Part shown: positions 36,801 to 48,510 of the stretch, in pieces
Layout: every line of letters begins with the position of its first letter
Position numbering within the stretch: the first letter of the stretch is position 1
NCBI GenBank assembly: GCA_963920765.1
Contig: OY987242.1
Coordinates: forward strand, 36,046,002-36,110,001
DNA from: Ulota crispa
Taxonomy: Eukaryota; Streptophyta; Bryopsida; Orthotrichales; Orthotrichaceae
DNA length: 64,000 bases
Direction: 5' to 3'
The notes under the pieces: model-generated
The model's input: the letters and a program-made list of their open reading frames with translations, nothing else
Database searches by the model: none
What the model was told of the DNA's origin: nothing
Translations under genes and position numbers: made by a program

Positions 36801-37894
36801 GCGGAGTCAGGGTCGTGAGGTGCACGATGGTAGCATTTGTAGGCGTGTGGGGTGGTCTAGGGGCCTTTGAGCGCGGCGGAGAACGAACACGATATGGTCG
36901 GCAGGGTGCGGTGGGGCGAGTTATGCGGGAGGGGTACTAAAGAGTGGACGTTGGGTCGGGTGGGCTGGACAGAAAATGCAGGGGAGATCGTACGGGGCTT
37001 TGGGAGGGTCGGACACGGAGTCGACGGACTTGGACGCGGAGGGCGAGCACGACGAGGAGGAGTTTGAGTTCGGTGAAGTGCTGGTGCACCAGATGATCCA
37101 CACCATCGAGTTCGTGCTGGGCGCGGTATCGAACACGGCGTCGTACTTGCGGCTGTGGGCTCTGAGGTACGGGGCCCGCTGATTCCGGCGATGAGTGAGA
37201 CGGTCGGGGTGTGGGGTGGACGGGGGTGAATGGGGACTTTTGAGTGGGGTCGCGTTGGATATGCAATGCGGAAACGGTGGGGCGTGGATTGCTGACGAAC
37301 GATGTGGGGGGTTGTTGGTTGCAGTCTGGCGCACGCTCAGCTGTCGGCGGTGTTCTACGACCGGGTGCTGCTGTTCGCTTTCGGGTGCGTTCTCAAACCC
37401 TGCTGGGAGTCATGGTGCTTGAAACTCCGTCCTTTGTCTTGTTATCGTGGTGTGGTGTGGTGTGAGGGGGTCGGGAGTGGGACGGGCAACTTGAAGCCTG
37501 GGCTTGGCTCCGGGGAAGTGGACCGTGTGAGGTGGTAGTACGAGTTGCAGCGGGGTCGGGAACCGGGAGCCGGGACGTGTCGGGGGAGCAGACTGTGGGA
37601 GCGCGGGGACAGGGGCGTGGATATGAGGGGAAGCGCGTTGGGATGCGCGAGGGGCATGACGCGGTGGGGTGTGGTGGTGGTGGCAGGTACTCGAACGTGG
37701 TGGTGAGGCTGATCGGGCTGATCGTGTTCGCGTTCGTGACGTTCGGGGTGCTGCTGCTGATGGAGACGCTGAGCGCATTTCTGCACGCGCTGAGGCTGCA
37801 CTGGGTGGAGTTCCAGAACAAGTTCTACCAGGGGGACGGGTACAAGTTCCACCCGTTCGCGTTCAAGACTCTGACGGAGGAGGACGACGTGTAG
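30814..37894 (+). CDS. VHA-a: V-type H+-ATPase subunit a, copy B, 17 exons
   Basis: Exons are 30814-30936, 32126-32170, 32345-32575, 32846-32965, 33136-33309, 33683-33820, 34204-34311, 34467-34574, 34702-34850, 35002-35155, 35339-35514, 35720-35929, 36085-36268, 36433-36516, 36982-37166, 37325-37384 and 37687-37894. The total is 2457 bp, 818 residues, same protein as copy A. Recognisable segments are [10 protein letters not shown], the coiled region of exon 3 ([18 protein letters not shown]), [20 protein letters not shown] at the first membrane span, [18 protein letters not shown], and the acidic loop [13 protein letters not shown] before [18 protein letters not shown]. Both copies keep all reading frames and splice sites, so neither is a pseudogene by sequence. 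Introns are strongly G+T-rich on this strand. The different distal promoters could allow different expression of identical proteins (inference). Confidence 0.95.
35162..35213 (+). other. G-quadruplex-prone run in V-ATPase intron 10
   Basis: Several G runs (GGGGGG, GGG, GGG, GGGGG, GGG, GGG) occur within about 50 nt of the sense strand just after exon 10. The mirror of copy A carries the same at 19711-19762. It could fold as a G4 in the non-template strand or the RNA; this is inferred from the pattern only. Confidence 0.5.
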
Positions 37895-38476
37895 GCCGGA
37901 GGCGGCACGCAGGAGTAGTAGAGTTGTGGTTAATGGCCGTGGTATTCGCTTTGTAGCATTGTTGGAATTGTATGTATCAAAATTGACAATAATATAGGTA
38001 AAATTGAGATGCGTCCGAGCACGTGCGTGTACTGAGTGGATGTTTCCGGGGCTTTGGGCCGGTAACTGGGCGTGGTCACCGACGTCGGTTGGGTGGGAGG
38101 CGACGGAGGTATGTATGATTCGTGTGGGGAGGGGCGCTGGGTGGGTTGATAGTGGAGGCGGTGCGTTGGCATCGTGGTCGGGACATTCCCCAAATCGGGA
38201 GGAGAGACCGGGCGAATGAATGTGCGGAGTGGAAGACCTTGGGGGAACCGTGCGGTGCAGAATGCCGGATTTGTGCAGGTTTGGGAGCGCGGTCTGGGAA
38301 TGAATTATGTTGAGACGATTATGCACGTGCGGTTTCGTCTTTTTGTTGTCACATGGGTCGGTGTCAGATTGTGAGCTTCGTTTGTGGAATATGCTTGTGA
38401 GTGAGTGACAGCTGCATCCGAGGAACATGGTGGAGTTCGGGAGCAACTGTAGAGGCTCCCGTAGCGGTTGTTTTGG

Positions 38477-39021
38477 AAACAGCGGGTGGTTGTGGAGACA
38501 GCCTCGGATGGCATTTGTCGGGTAAGCTTAGATATGGAATGTGTAGTAGAACTCGTTTGCGTTGGGCGAGGGGTGTGAGCGCAAGTGCGTGAGGAAGTAG
38601 GATGGCATGTTGTTTGAAGTAGTACTGAAGTGTTCCGGGTGGAAAGAGCTCAGGGGGGAACCATGTCGATGGGCGTTTGGAGTTCTGGTTTTAGGGTGTA
38701 ATCCGAATTCATTGAAAGTGTTGTATGAACCACATGGAACAAATTTGTGTCTATATGTAGTGATGAGCTCATCTGAATTCTCATTGGTCACTGCCTTTTT
38801 GGAAGAGTATCCAGTTTTTATGTGGAAGAGGTGTATGTTCCAACCAGGAGTTATTGGGTATGATTTTTGTTCCAACTCCAACAGAGTCGGTACCCACTCT
38901 CGGCACTGCATCGGTGTATGTTAGGCAACTTAGCCGGGTCCTTTTTGTAGTAAATGTGAAATACAGCGCAATGGTTCCGCTAGCCCGAGTCCGGCATGCT
39001 TGCGACCTCTGGTCATATTGC
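38477..39021 (+). repeat. Diverged outer flank of inverted duplication, arm B
   Basis: It continues the homology of arm B past the identical block and pairs with 15928-16447. Identity falls abruptly to about 70-80% with indels, ending near GGTCATATTG. The block around 38855-38915 (TTGTTCCAACTCCAACAGAG) is nearly identical in both copies. It is likely 3'UTR or downstream DNA of the V-ATPase gene. Confidence 0.8.
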
Positions 39022-40100
39022 TTGTTGTCTTGTCAGTGTTGTCAGAGCTTTCCACACTTTCCTGGTGCTGGCTAGATTCTTTGACTGTGGTAAGGGGATT
39101 GAAGACTCTTCTAACTCACAAAAAGAACTTTAGGGGCATTGAGATTCTATAGAGATAAGCGCTTCATGGTTCAATGTTTTGGTCAAGCAGTTCGTAAGGC
39201 TGGGTCTCAGGAAGACGGGATAAGTTAGGACAGGTCAGGAGGAAGTGGTTGCCTGAAAAACTTCTGGAAGGCCAATATGGTGGGTTTTCATTAGAGCTAC
39301 TTTTAGATTTGGAGTGAGCAGGTTGCATGGTTTGCTTTCTTGTTTGACTTGAAACCTCTTTTGTGGTTTTCAGACCTAAAGAATGATAATGCGAACTTAC
39401 TGTCTCTGAAATTGGTCTTTTCAAAGATTATTGTGTGATTGCCTTCCACGTCCCCTTTATTTTACTTTTGATTATACTGTTGAAGCCTTCTAGAGGCTCC
39501 CAGTCAAATAAGGCTTTTTCGAGTAATTCTTTGCATGATATCATGCATGTAGGAGTGCTTTTCCTTCAACCTTTTGTAATACCCATGCATATTCTTGGGG
39601 AGGAATTAAAATAAAATAAACCAAGAGGATTATCACTAGGAGGATTATCAAGGAGGATTACCAAGCAGAAAGAACGTCTTCAATGAATTCTATGGACATA
39701 TTATCGTCTCTCAATCATAATTATAGTGTCCTGCTATATAGGTATTGAGTTTTGGACTTATTGTTCTTGATTAACTCTTATCACTTTCTTCCTTAACAAA
39801 ATTTTGCCTACTAATAAGCCTAGCAAATCCCTCGATGCCGATAAAAGGGAGGAATTTTGTTCATGACATCATTGTCCATGCATCTCAGGGTCTTCTTGAG
39901 TGGCACTAGTTACTACAAAGTACAATTCCCTTTCAAATTTGACAAATTTACAACGTTCCTACTCATTGCCATTTCCTCACCCCCTTGGGTTTCTAATTTT
40001 GGTGATGGACAGACACCTATATGGACAGAAAGATGCAACAAGCAACATGGAGAGCAGGATGCATGCATGAAAATGATTTTGAATTTAGCATGGGTCCCAA
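39022..40100. other. Intergenic, no gene seen
   Basis: AT-rich sequence after the end of the V-ATPase duplication. ORFs at 39164-39424 and 39857-40234 have no recognisable domain or supporting exon structure. Confidence 0.45.
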
Positions 40101-40229
40101 GTTGGGACCTATTTTTATCGGCACCAGAGTGTCAGTTTCCACCACTAGATTTTTGTCCTTTTAATTTTGCTCCAATGTGGAGGGGACAAGTGGCACTTTG
40201 GTGCCGAAAAAAAAAGGGATGGTCCCAAC
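40101..40229. mobile_element. Possible small MITE (129 bp)
   Basis: The ends GTTGGGACC and GGTCCCAAC are followed inward by TATCGGCACC and its counterpart GGTGCCGA, giving imperfect inverted repeats of about 25 bp. No target duplication was fixed and no second copy was seen in this window. Confidence 0.45.
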
Positions 40230-41285
40230 AATAAATGCCAGTGAAGTATAATCTAGAACATGGATGTGTGCAGCACCCTACAAAAGATCATTAAGTTAGA
40301 TTCTAGATCAAGGGAATGGAAACACTTCCCACCTCTTCAACTAGATATCTATACTACTGAGTGGGAGGATTTCAACTCCTTGCCTTGATCTAATACCTTC
40401 TAGAATCATTTGGTGTAAGTTGAAGCAATAAAGCACACCTTGAGCGCCCTCCCACCATGTCATTCTCCAAAAATTTCTAGAATTTTTTAGTGGAAGTTGA
40501 AACAATAAAGGATGTTCCAAGTGTAGAACACTAATTGCCTTCTAACCATGTGTTAGGAATCCAACAACGCCAAGTGCCTCCTAACAAAGATCAAAAAGTA
40601 GCATTGTGATGAAGGCAACTTTTTGTTCTTGGTTTCAAAAAAGGACATAAATGACAATGCATCAAGGTTAGATTTTGAAGTTTTTTGTAAAGTGCATCAT
40701 TAACTTATAGACCAATCGACTTGTAAATTTTTTTATTTTTATTTGTCAAATATCAATTTTTTGTAAAGTTTTATGTTGCACTAGTATACTACCCGTCATA
40801 CCGACAAGATTATGCCCCCCACCCCTTATCCTCATGCCCCCCATTCTTGTGCCCCCTGTCCTTATGCCCCCTTTTGGCCGAGAGAAAGTTGTGGTGCAAT
40901 TACCAATGACTTATTATTAAAGTTTAATGAAACCATAGGTGATTTTACTTTATTCCATTTATAACATTCCAATCCCAATCATGCCCAACCCTCTCCTAGT
41001 CATGCCCGACCCTAACTGATAACTAATTGAACGCTATTCTTTTATTAATATAGATTACCTATACATAACCTACTCATACATATACTACTATATTACAACC
41101 CGGGGAGTCGAAACACATCCCACCGTTGTACCGCAAAGGAAAAGCAAACTAATATATAGGGGATCGAGCCCCAAACAGTCACCAAGTGACTTTCAGAGCA
41201 AATTAAATGGTCAAATATCGTGCCAAAGCCAATCACGAATGATTGCACCGGTGGGTTTGTTGCTTGCAGAGCCTTGATAAACTGA
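40230..41285. other. Intergenic, no gene seen
   Basis: AT-rich with a short degenerate C-rich repeat around 40815-40875 (ATGCCCCC-type units). No coding or RNA gene was supported. Confidence 0.4.
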
Positions 41286-41435
41286 TCACGCCACCTTTTC
41301 CGACAGAATCAGCTCCTGACCAAGTCCTGCTTTTCTCCGAATCTCAAGGAATCTAATGCAGAGATACGGGATAAATACTTTCGTTGTACAGAGAAAAGAT
41401 AGGGACTCCAATAAGATTTCATATCTCTGACACTC
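41286..41435 (-). other. Exon-like open stretch, unassigned
   Basis: On the minus strand a TTATCTTCAG is followed by 49 sense codons ending LGQELILSEKVA and TGA. A further open stretch lies at 41472-41690. Their phases do not join through a plausible intron, and the region lies downstream of the PEPCK stop codon, so it may just be 3' flank. No family is recognised. Confidence 0.2.
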
Positions 41436-42141
41436 CTGAAGATAATTTTGAATACATGTCACAAGACAACATTAGTTACTCCTGGTGAAAACAACTGTGC
41501 ACTCTTCCGGTGTAACCGCAAGAGGTGTGTGTAACATGAGTACACGACTCTCTAAAAAATATAGATCATTTCCACTTCCGACCCAGACGACTGAGCGTAC
41601 TGTAACAATCTCATAAAATGATCCTCTGTGATTGATTAAAAAGTACGCAAAAAACAAAAAGTACAAGCCAATACAAAATATATACAACACTTTTGAATCA
41701 ACTAATTAATAGGAATGAAAATGGACATTGACATCACTGCAGTTGCTAATAGCTCATGTATAGCAAATAAGTGTATGTAACAAATGAAACCCATATATAT
41801 AAACAAAAAAATGTGAGGGATAAAACGATACCGGGAAATTAGCTATGGTCCTATTTATTCGTAAGATCGCATATGCACACGACGTAAGCGAGAACAATAT
41901 AGACAGAGTCTGAATGAAAAAATTGCTACCTAGTGTCGCTCACTCTAGGCAGTAAAAAATATACCCCCGCAAGGGCTCAACCCACCTTAAATATATCACC
42001 CTCTACTCTACTGCTTCATCGTCATCATCCACCCCCCAACTCTTCTCCACTCCCCGCTCGTGACCGGGACCACTGCCCCCTCAATTGCAGCTCCGTCCCC
42101 ATCCCCACGTCGTTCGGCATGTGAAGCCCCCCCTCTCTTCC

Positions 42142-45100
42142 CTACTCCAGACGAGGCCCGGCTGCCAGGATCCGCTCCGTCAGCTTGCTGTCTCCGCCAA
42201 CCTTGTACTCCGCGTACACCTCGAAATTCTTCTGGAAAAGCCCCGCCAGCTTCGTCAACGTCTCGTTGTACTGCTTCTTGTCCCTCCACTGCACACCACC
42301 ATTGTCCCAACCGTGTCAAATAATGCCGAAGCCACACACTCCCCAACCCAAGCCTGTATGCACTAACAATCCAGCCATCACCGCCCCGCAGAGCCCCTCC
42401 AACCACCACAACCACGGACACAGCCATCCGTCCTTCTCCCCTCCACCACATGCACAAATCTCACTCCACAAGTCCCCAGATATTCTCTCTTCACGTACCG
42501 CGTTCTGTGGCTGCAGAGATTCGCTCGGCACCCCGTTCACCTGCGTCGGCACCGCCAGGTCGAAGATCGGGGTCTGCACGTACTCCGCCTCCAACAGACT
42601 CCCGTCGTGGATGGCGTTGATGATCTTCCTCGTGTGTGCCAGTTTCATCCTCGACCCCGTACCGTAGCTGCACAACCGTCACACCATCAGCCTCTCGCCC
42701 CTAGCCGAACTAAGCACCCGATTCTACCACAACCGTGCAAACGACCGACGACCGCGCCAAACGTCCCCTCCCAACCCAAATCATCGTGTTCCCACCTGCC
42801 GCCGCTCCACCCGGTGTTCACCAACCATGCCGTCGCACCGTGCTTCTGCATCTTCTCTGCCAGCATCGCCGCGTACTTCGTCGGGTGCAGCATGATGAAC
42901 GCCGCTCCGAAGCACGCTGAGAACGTCGCCGTCGGCTCCTTCACTCCCTCCACCGTTCCCGCCACCTGTCCAGCCAACCCGACATCGTCAGGAACACGTC
43001 GCTCCCAATCATCCCATACATCCCTCCCTCCAGAAAACCACCAGCCCGTCCCAGCCTTCTGTTTGCTCCTCACACACACGTACCAGCGCAGTGTAGCCGC
43101 TGATGAAGTGATACATCGTCTGCGAATGACTCAGCCTGCTCACGGGTGGCAACACGCCAAACGCGTCGCACGACAGCAGGATCAAGTTCTTCGGGTGAGG
43201 CCCCACGCATGGCAGCCTCACGTTCGGAATGAACTCGATCGGGTACGCCGCCCTCGTGTTCTCTGCACAAACCGCCATCCCACTGCCCGTCAGCCACATC
43301 GTCCCCTGCGCCACCCACTGTCAAACGCATCGTACTGCCAACATGCCACTGCACCACTCCACAGTTACTGTACGTCACACTTTACAACACCCCATTGGAC
43401 ACCACGTGCGAACTCCGATCCTCACCCGTCACAGACTTGTCGTTGTAATCCACGTCCCTGTAGTGCTCCTCGAACACCACGTTCTCCAGCACTGCGCCAC
43501 ACAATCCCCCGGTCAGTCTCGTACCGCGCCACAACCCTTGCACATCACAACCGTCATCGCAAGCACATGCCTCACGCATTCCAACATCAGAAACTAGCCA
43601 GCTCTCCACCACACCCCACCACGAGCGCGCTTTGGTACTCACCCGTCCCGAACTTGATCGCGTTCCAGATCTCCGGCTCCTTCTCGCTCGCCAGATCGAT
43701 GCACTTCGCGTAGCACCCTCCCTCGATATTCGACACCCCCGTGTCGCTCCAGCAGTGCTCGTCGTCGCCGATCAGCTGACGGTTCGGGTCCGTCGACAGC
43801 GTCGTCTTACCCGTCCCTGAAACACCCACCAATCACGCCGCCCACAGCGTCAGCAAACAGCACGTCTCGACCCCGTCACAGCTGTCATAGCACGTCTGTG
43901 AGCGTCTCGTTTTCTTTCCACAACTATACCTGATAATCCAAAAAACAACGCCACATCCCCCGCCTTCCCCATGTTGCACCCCGAGTGCAACGACAGGATT
44001 CCTCTTTTGGGCATCAAGTAGTGCATCAGGCTGAAGAGACCCTTCTTCATCTCTCCGGCGTACTGCGTTCCCAGTATCACCATCTCTTTCCGTTTCAGAT
44101 TCAGATCTATGCTAGTTGACGACGACATGTAGTGCGTATACCGATTGCACGGAAACTGTCCGGCATTGTATATCGTGAAGTCCGGGGTCCCAAAATCCTC
44201 GAGCTCTTCAGGTGTAGGGCGTATGCACCTGCCACCCATACGCTTAATGCCACCGGCCACACACCAAAACACATGCATGCATCCATCCATCCAAACACCA
44301 CCCGCTCCCCGACCCATCTGGGCCACTCGGCACCCCCCGTCCCACGGCTCCCCTCCCCCACAAATCCCATGTCCTCAGACCCTCGCAGCCTCCCGACCGC
44401 ACGTGCAACATACCGCCACACCCCTACCTCCTCCGCTCACCCCAAAGCAAATCTCAGCGCTCAGCGTTCAGCGACCGTACCGGGCATCGGAGGGGATAAG
44501 TGGCCGGGAGGTGAAACGAGTTCAGAGGCTTACATGTTGTGCATGAATAGCGAGTGGTAAGCACGAGCAGATATGATTCGGACTTTGATCCGGTTCTCGG
44601 GGTCCCAGTTCAGGAACTGATCGTTCACGAACACCTGCACCACACCCGGACCTCCCATTAGCCCAGCCCCAACGCTCAGACTCATCTCTTCAACCACCCA
44701 ATACCACTCCACCGACTCCCACAGCCAACGCCCACGCACATCCGCGACCGCAAGCACGGCGTACCTTCTCCAGCGAGTTCAGATAATCCACCGCCCTCTC
44801 GCGGTTCACCAAGAACGTCTCCTCGTCCATCTCGATGTTCGGAGATCCCCTGCGCCACACAAGGCCCACTAACAAAATCAGCACGCTCCCTCCCTCATGT
44901 CTAGCAGACCCCCACCTTCCCAAGCTCCTCGGATACATTCACCGCATGGCAACACATGTGCATGTCTAACAAAGAAAATCGGCCAGCGAAGAACACCAAT
45001 TCGACGTTCAAGGCCTAGTGCTGTGGGACAAAAGCATTCCCCTCCACAGGTCAACCCCAAGGGCGAGACACTTACTTCCCCCACCACAGGTCGTCCTGCG

Positions 45101-46083
45101 AGGTCTCTTCCCTCACCACACGTTTGTCCTTCGGAGACCGCCCGGTCTTCGCTCCGGACAGGGTTGCCAAGGCTCCGGTCGATGTGATGAACGACCCCTT
45201 CTCGAACTTGATGGCTTGCTCGTACAGCTCTGCACAACCCAACGCCAACCGAGTAAGAACTGCCATCGCACCAAGATCACTGACATGGCTCACGGGGAAC
45301 GGTACATGACACGCATGGATTGCAATGGCCACAACACAACACCGACGTCACAGTCCAACCTCTATGCTTCGTGGGACTGAACGTCACAAGCTGCACATGA
45401 AGCACACGAAACAAAATACGCGAGCATGTCCAACCCACCTGATGGAGATAAGTTGTACAGCACGTGAGTGAACTTCAAAGCGCTGTCACTCATGTCGAGC
45501 CTAGGAGCGACCACAGACTTCTGGGGAGACCTCTTCCGGGCCGGGTCACCCTTGATCACCTGGGGTCCGAGCTCGCGGGTCAGAGAGGCCAACGAAGCGC
45601 TGCAAAACCATAACCATCACGTTCATTACCTCGCTGCCAACAGCATGATGCGGTATTTCAGATCACGTGACATGTTCCAAATTGTGTCGCGCACGCTCTC
45701 GGCATATCAATCGTGATACGTCTCCGTTTCATTTACAGAACGAAACTACACAAGGCATATCTTGCACCCAAGAGAAACGTATCGCTTTACCTGACAGACT
45801 GCATCTGCTGCTTATGGAGCTGCTCTTCTGACACGGGGGAACGTGGAGTCGAGCTCTTCGGGGTGGAAGGATTCGTGGCGGTCCTAGGCGTTGTCGGAGT
45901 GGACGCCTTTTTCTTCTGCATAGAGTGCAGCTCGTCGACGTTCGTTGCCTTCACTGTAGGTGCGGTATCGTCTTTGCAAATCTCCGCAGTCTTTATGTTG
46001 ATTTTGGAGAGGCCATTTGGAACCATGGCTGCCGTATTGAACTCGAAGTCGTGAACGCCGTTCTCGTTTCCATTAGAAGCCAT
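42142..46083 (-). CDS. PCK: Phosphoenolpyruvate carboxykinase (ATP), 12 exons
   Basis: Exons (5' to 3') are 45791-46083, 45439-45599, 45076-45229, 44765-44849, 44534-44634, 43930-44228, 43643-43816, 43426-43491, 43084-43262, 42796-42965, 42499-42667 and 42142-42288. They give 1998 bp and 665 residues with all phases consistent, close to the ~670 of land-plant enzymes. The enzyme converts oxaloacetate plus ATP to PEP plus CO2 in the cytosol, for gluconeogenesis and organic-acid turnover. Seen motifs are [40 protein letters not shown], the P-loop [10 protein letters not shown] (Lys about 368), IGDDEHCW and NTGWSGG. The first ~98 residues are a Ser/Thr-Pro-rich extension ([12 protein letters not shown]) like the phosphorylated N-terminal tail known in plant PEPCK. 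Introns are G+T-rich on the sense strand. Confidence 0.95.
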
Positions 46084-47350
46084 TTCGCTCTAGTCGCTGC
46101 GGACTTTCAATCTGTGAATAATGGCAACATGCAGGTATTAGCTCATCGAAAGTTGCATTATAAATCATGCGCAGCACAATAGAGATAGCACTTATCGCAG
46201 CATGCATAGCATATGGACATTTAGAATAAATATCAAGTAGATGTTCCAAGACCGAATCTGGTGTTGCATGATCTCAAACTCTTCCGCTCAGAACTCTTGT
46301 TAGGAAAATCACCGATGCCAGCAGCAAAATTTAAAAATGCACCAAATGCTTTCTAACATCCACCTATAACAGTAAAATGATATCAATGATAATTTAACTA
46401 GCCGGGAAATTGGACAAGCAAGGTGTCACAAAGACGTCACCAGCATTCGAACACTTGCAATCAACAACGCACGCGTTAAAAAATTCTGCATATCTGTTAT
46501 CAACTCCTAAAGCCAAACGCAGATTCTGAAGAAAAGATACTACGACATAAAATGACTACTCTCGTTAGAGCTTCGAGAAATAAGACGCGCTCTAATGCGA
46601 GAAGTGCACGACTCCTCCTCAAAACACAATTAAACGCTTTATGTTGCCATAACAACAAACATACGACATAAATTCCAGTTTTTCAAAACTACACCTGTAC
46701 AGGATTTTACAATGCTGACACAACAAAATATCGCTCATTGCCTGAAAATCAGAAACGTTTGAAATAGCTTACACGCTAATCTGTTTCTAGTGCAAGATTG
46801 TTCTCGAACTAAGCACCACAGCCTCGAAAACATCACTCTGAACTTAACGAAAAGAAGAAGAACAGGAGAAAAAAAAACAGAGCACGGGTTTCATCAGCCT
46901 CGAAATAAAGCACGCTAAATCATAAAATGCAAACATCGGCTCAAAACTTCGCCCGAACATTTTCCTCTCGCACTATTCCACCAAACCGCAACGGAAAACA
47001 GCTGCACGCAAGCCAACACACGCAACTCCAACGACGACGCACCAGATGGTAAAATCCGCCACTGAGCACCAAATCGCGAGCCGCAAAGGTCCACCGAGAG
47101 CTCAACAAGACGGGAGCATGGGAGCGGACGCCAGAAGCGCTCCAGAGGCAGCGGCGGAGGACGATCGAGAGCAACAATGAGAGCAAAGGAAGCAGTAAAC
47201 GCAACAAATGCGAGGATGGGAGAAGAGGCAGAGGCGCTTGCCTCCTTAAGAAGGTCTGTGGCTTTTACCGCCGGCAATATCGCAACCCGCGTAACGCGAG
47301 GTAAATTGGTGTTTACCCGAGGTAACAAACCGCTAGCCACCGTTTCTGTG
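46084..47350 (-). promoter_or_regulatory. 5'UTR, probable leader intron and promoter of PEPCK
   Basis: Directly upstream of the ATG a minus-strand TATTCACAG (about 46112-46120) could be a leader-intron acceptor, leaving a short last leader exon at 46084-46111. DNA is AT-rich until about 46950, then GC-rich with pyrimidine tracts (CCTCTGCCTCTTCTCCCATC on the minus strand near 47220) to about 47350, as expected for a first leader exon and core promoter. The donor and the transcription start were not fixed. Confidence 0.4.
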
Positions 47351-47559
47351 GGCCCCGTCTCGTCTTTCTTATCGATGAAGTCAACATCCTTTTTTCACCT
47401 TGAGTTATCTCCGCCTACTCCATGTCATTTTGAATTTAAAACACTACGGACCAATGGGAGGACTCCTTTTTGCCTTCCCTGAAATGTGGAGTCTCTTGGT
47501 GCTCTATATTTCATATTGAATGGGGGAGAATTGGGGGAGAGTAGGATATTCCTTAGCGC

Positions 47560-47633
47560 TTAACCCCTCAATGCGTGAGGCACCATAGTGGATTTTACAC
47601 TATAATTTGGTGCCTCAGGCATTGAGGGGTTAA
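47560..47633. mobile_element. Mini TTAACCCC palindromic element (74 bp)
   Basis: Termini TTAACCCCTCAATGC and GCATTGAGGGGTTAA are perfect inverted repeats. Inner arms TGAGGCACCATA and TTTGGTGCCTCA extend the stem, so almost the whole unit folds. It is the intact counterpart of the split element at 10217-10665. Confidence 0.8.
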
Positions 47634-47734
47634 TTCTTAAGTGATTTGTCATGTATTTTCTTTGTTGTTGTATAAAGTGTTATTTTTCTTGTTGTATAAA
47701 ACGTAATTTGAAAATAAAAGTTGCATGTAAAGTT

Positions 47735-47829
47735 TCAAAGTTTTAATTGATATATGTTTATGATGTGGCAAGGAGGTCTTGGAGGTGTCAAAGTTTTAAT
47801 TGATAAACATTTATGATGTGGCAAGGAGG
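47735..47829. repeat. Direct repeat, 2 x ~54 bp
   Basis: Two adjacent units starting TCAAAGTTTTAATTGATA and including TATGATGTGGCAAGGAGG. A local duplication in AT-rich DNA. Confidence 0.75.
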
Positions 47830-47944
47830 GCCTTGTTTGCACATAGTAGTAAAGTTTATAACTTTTTTGGATCTTTTTGTAGTAGAGATAAAAATCTTTG
47901 TAATCATGAAAATCTCCAAAATGCAAGGAAATGAACACAACAGT

Positions 47945-48510
47945 TTTGTCAACTTCAAACAGTTAGTCATGTTGAATGTAGCATTAGAGTAGGAGCCAAC
48001 ATGTAAACTATCATTTTCTCAAAATTTTAAGTAGTTAATCTTGTTGGAGGCCATGTCAGAGTAGGAGAATATAAGCCTAGCTGTTGTTTTCCCAAAAGTC
48101 CAAATCGTTAGTCTTGTTGAAGGCCGCGTCAAAGTAGGAGACTATATGGCCAACTATCATTTTCTCAAGACTTTGTACCATTAATTTTGTTAAAGGGCAT
48201 GTCATAGGAGGAGACTACATGCACAGCTATCATTCTTTCAAAATTCAAAACCGTTAACCTTGTTGACATGCACATCATAGTAGGAGAGTACATGCCAACT
48301 ATCATTTTCCCACAACTCCAAATTGTTAACCTTGTTGAAGGCCACGTCAGAGTAGATGACTCCATGCCAACTATGACTCCATGCCAACTATGACTCCATG
48401 CCAACTATGACTCCATGCCAACTATCATTCTCTTAAGACTCCAAACCGTTAGTCTTATTAAATGACATGTCAAAGTAAGAGACTGCACGCCCAAGTACTA
48501 CTTTCTCAAA
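47945..48510. repeat. Degenerate ~72-bp tandem array
   Basis: At least seven diverged units are recognisable by GTTGAAGGCCACGTCAGAGT followed by AGGAG and ACTATCATTTTCTCAAAA; anchors fall at about 47970, 48041, 48117, 48189, 48262, 48333 and 48457. A younger array of a 17-bp unit (TCCATGCCAACTATGAC, about 3.9 copies, 48361-48426) has expanded inside the sixth unit. Confidence 0.85.

Larger units (their letters stand above)
30405..38476 (+). repeat. Inverted duplication arm B (8072 bp)
   Basis: This is the exact mirror of 16448-24519 (positions sum to 54924), with no indel detected and no base difference seen. It holds all of V-ATPase copy B with 409 bp upstream and 582 bp downstream. Beyond 38476 homology to the other arm continues but is strongly diverged. 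Confidence 0.9.

Noticed and set aside
16448..38476. A new multi-gene system formed by the palindrome
   Set aside because: The only genes in the arms are two copies of one housekeeping ATPase subunit, and the spacer holds only non-autonomous elements.
42607..43713. 368-codon ORF on the plus strand across PEPCK
   Set aside because: It is antisense to well-supported PEPCK exons and to C/A-rich antisense introns; composition is Pro/His/Thr-rich as for the other shadows.
47560..47633. Hairpin as an intrinsic terminator or microRNA precursor
   Set aside because: It has the same termini as other TTAACCCC elements, and the stem is explained by its MITE nature.
47945..48510. CRISPR-like array
   Set aside because: Units are diverged and contiguous without unique spacers, and the DNA is eukaryotic nuclear.
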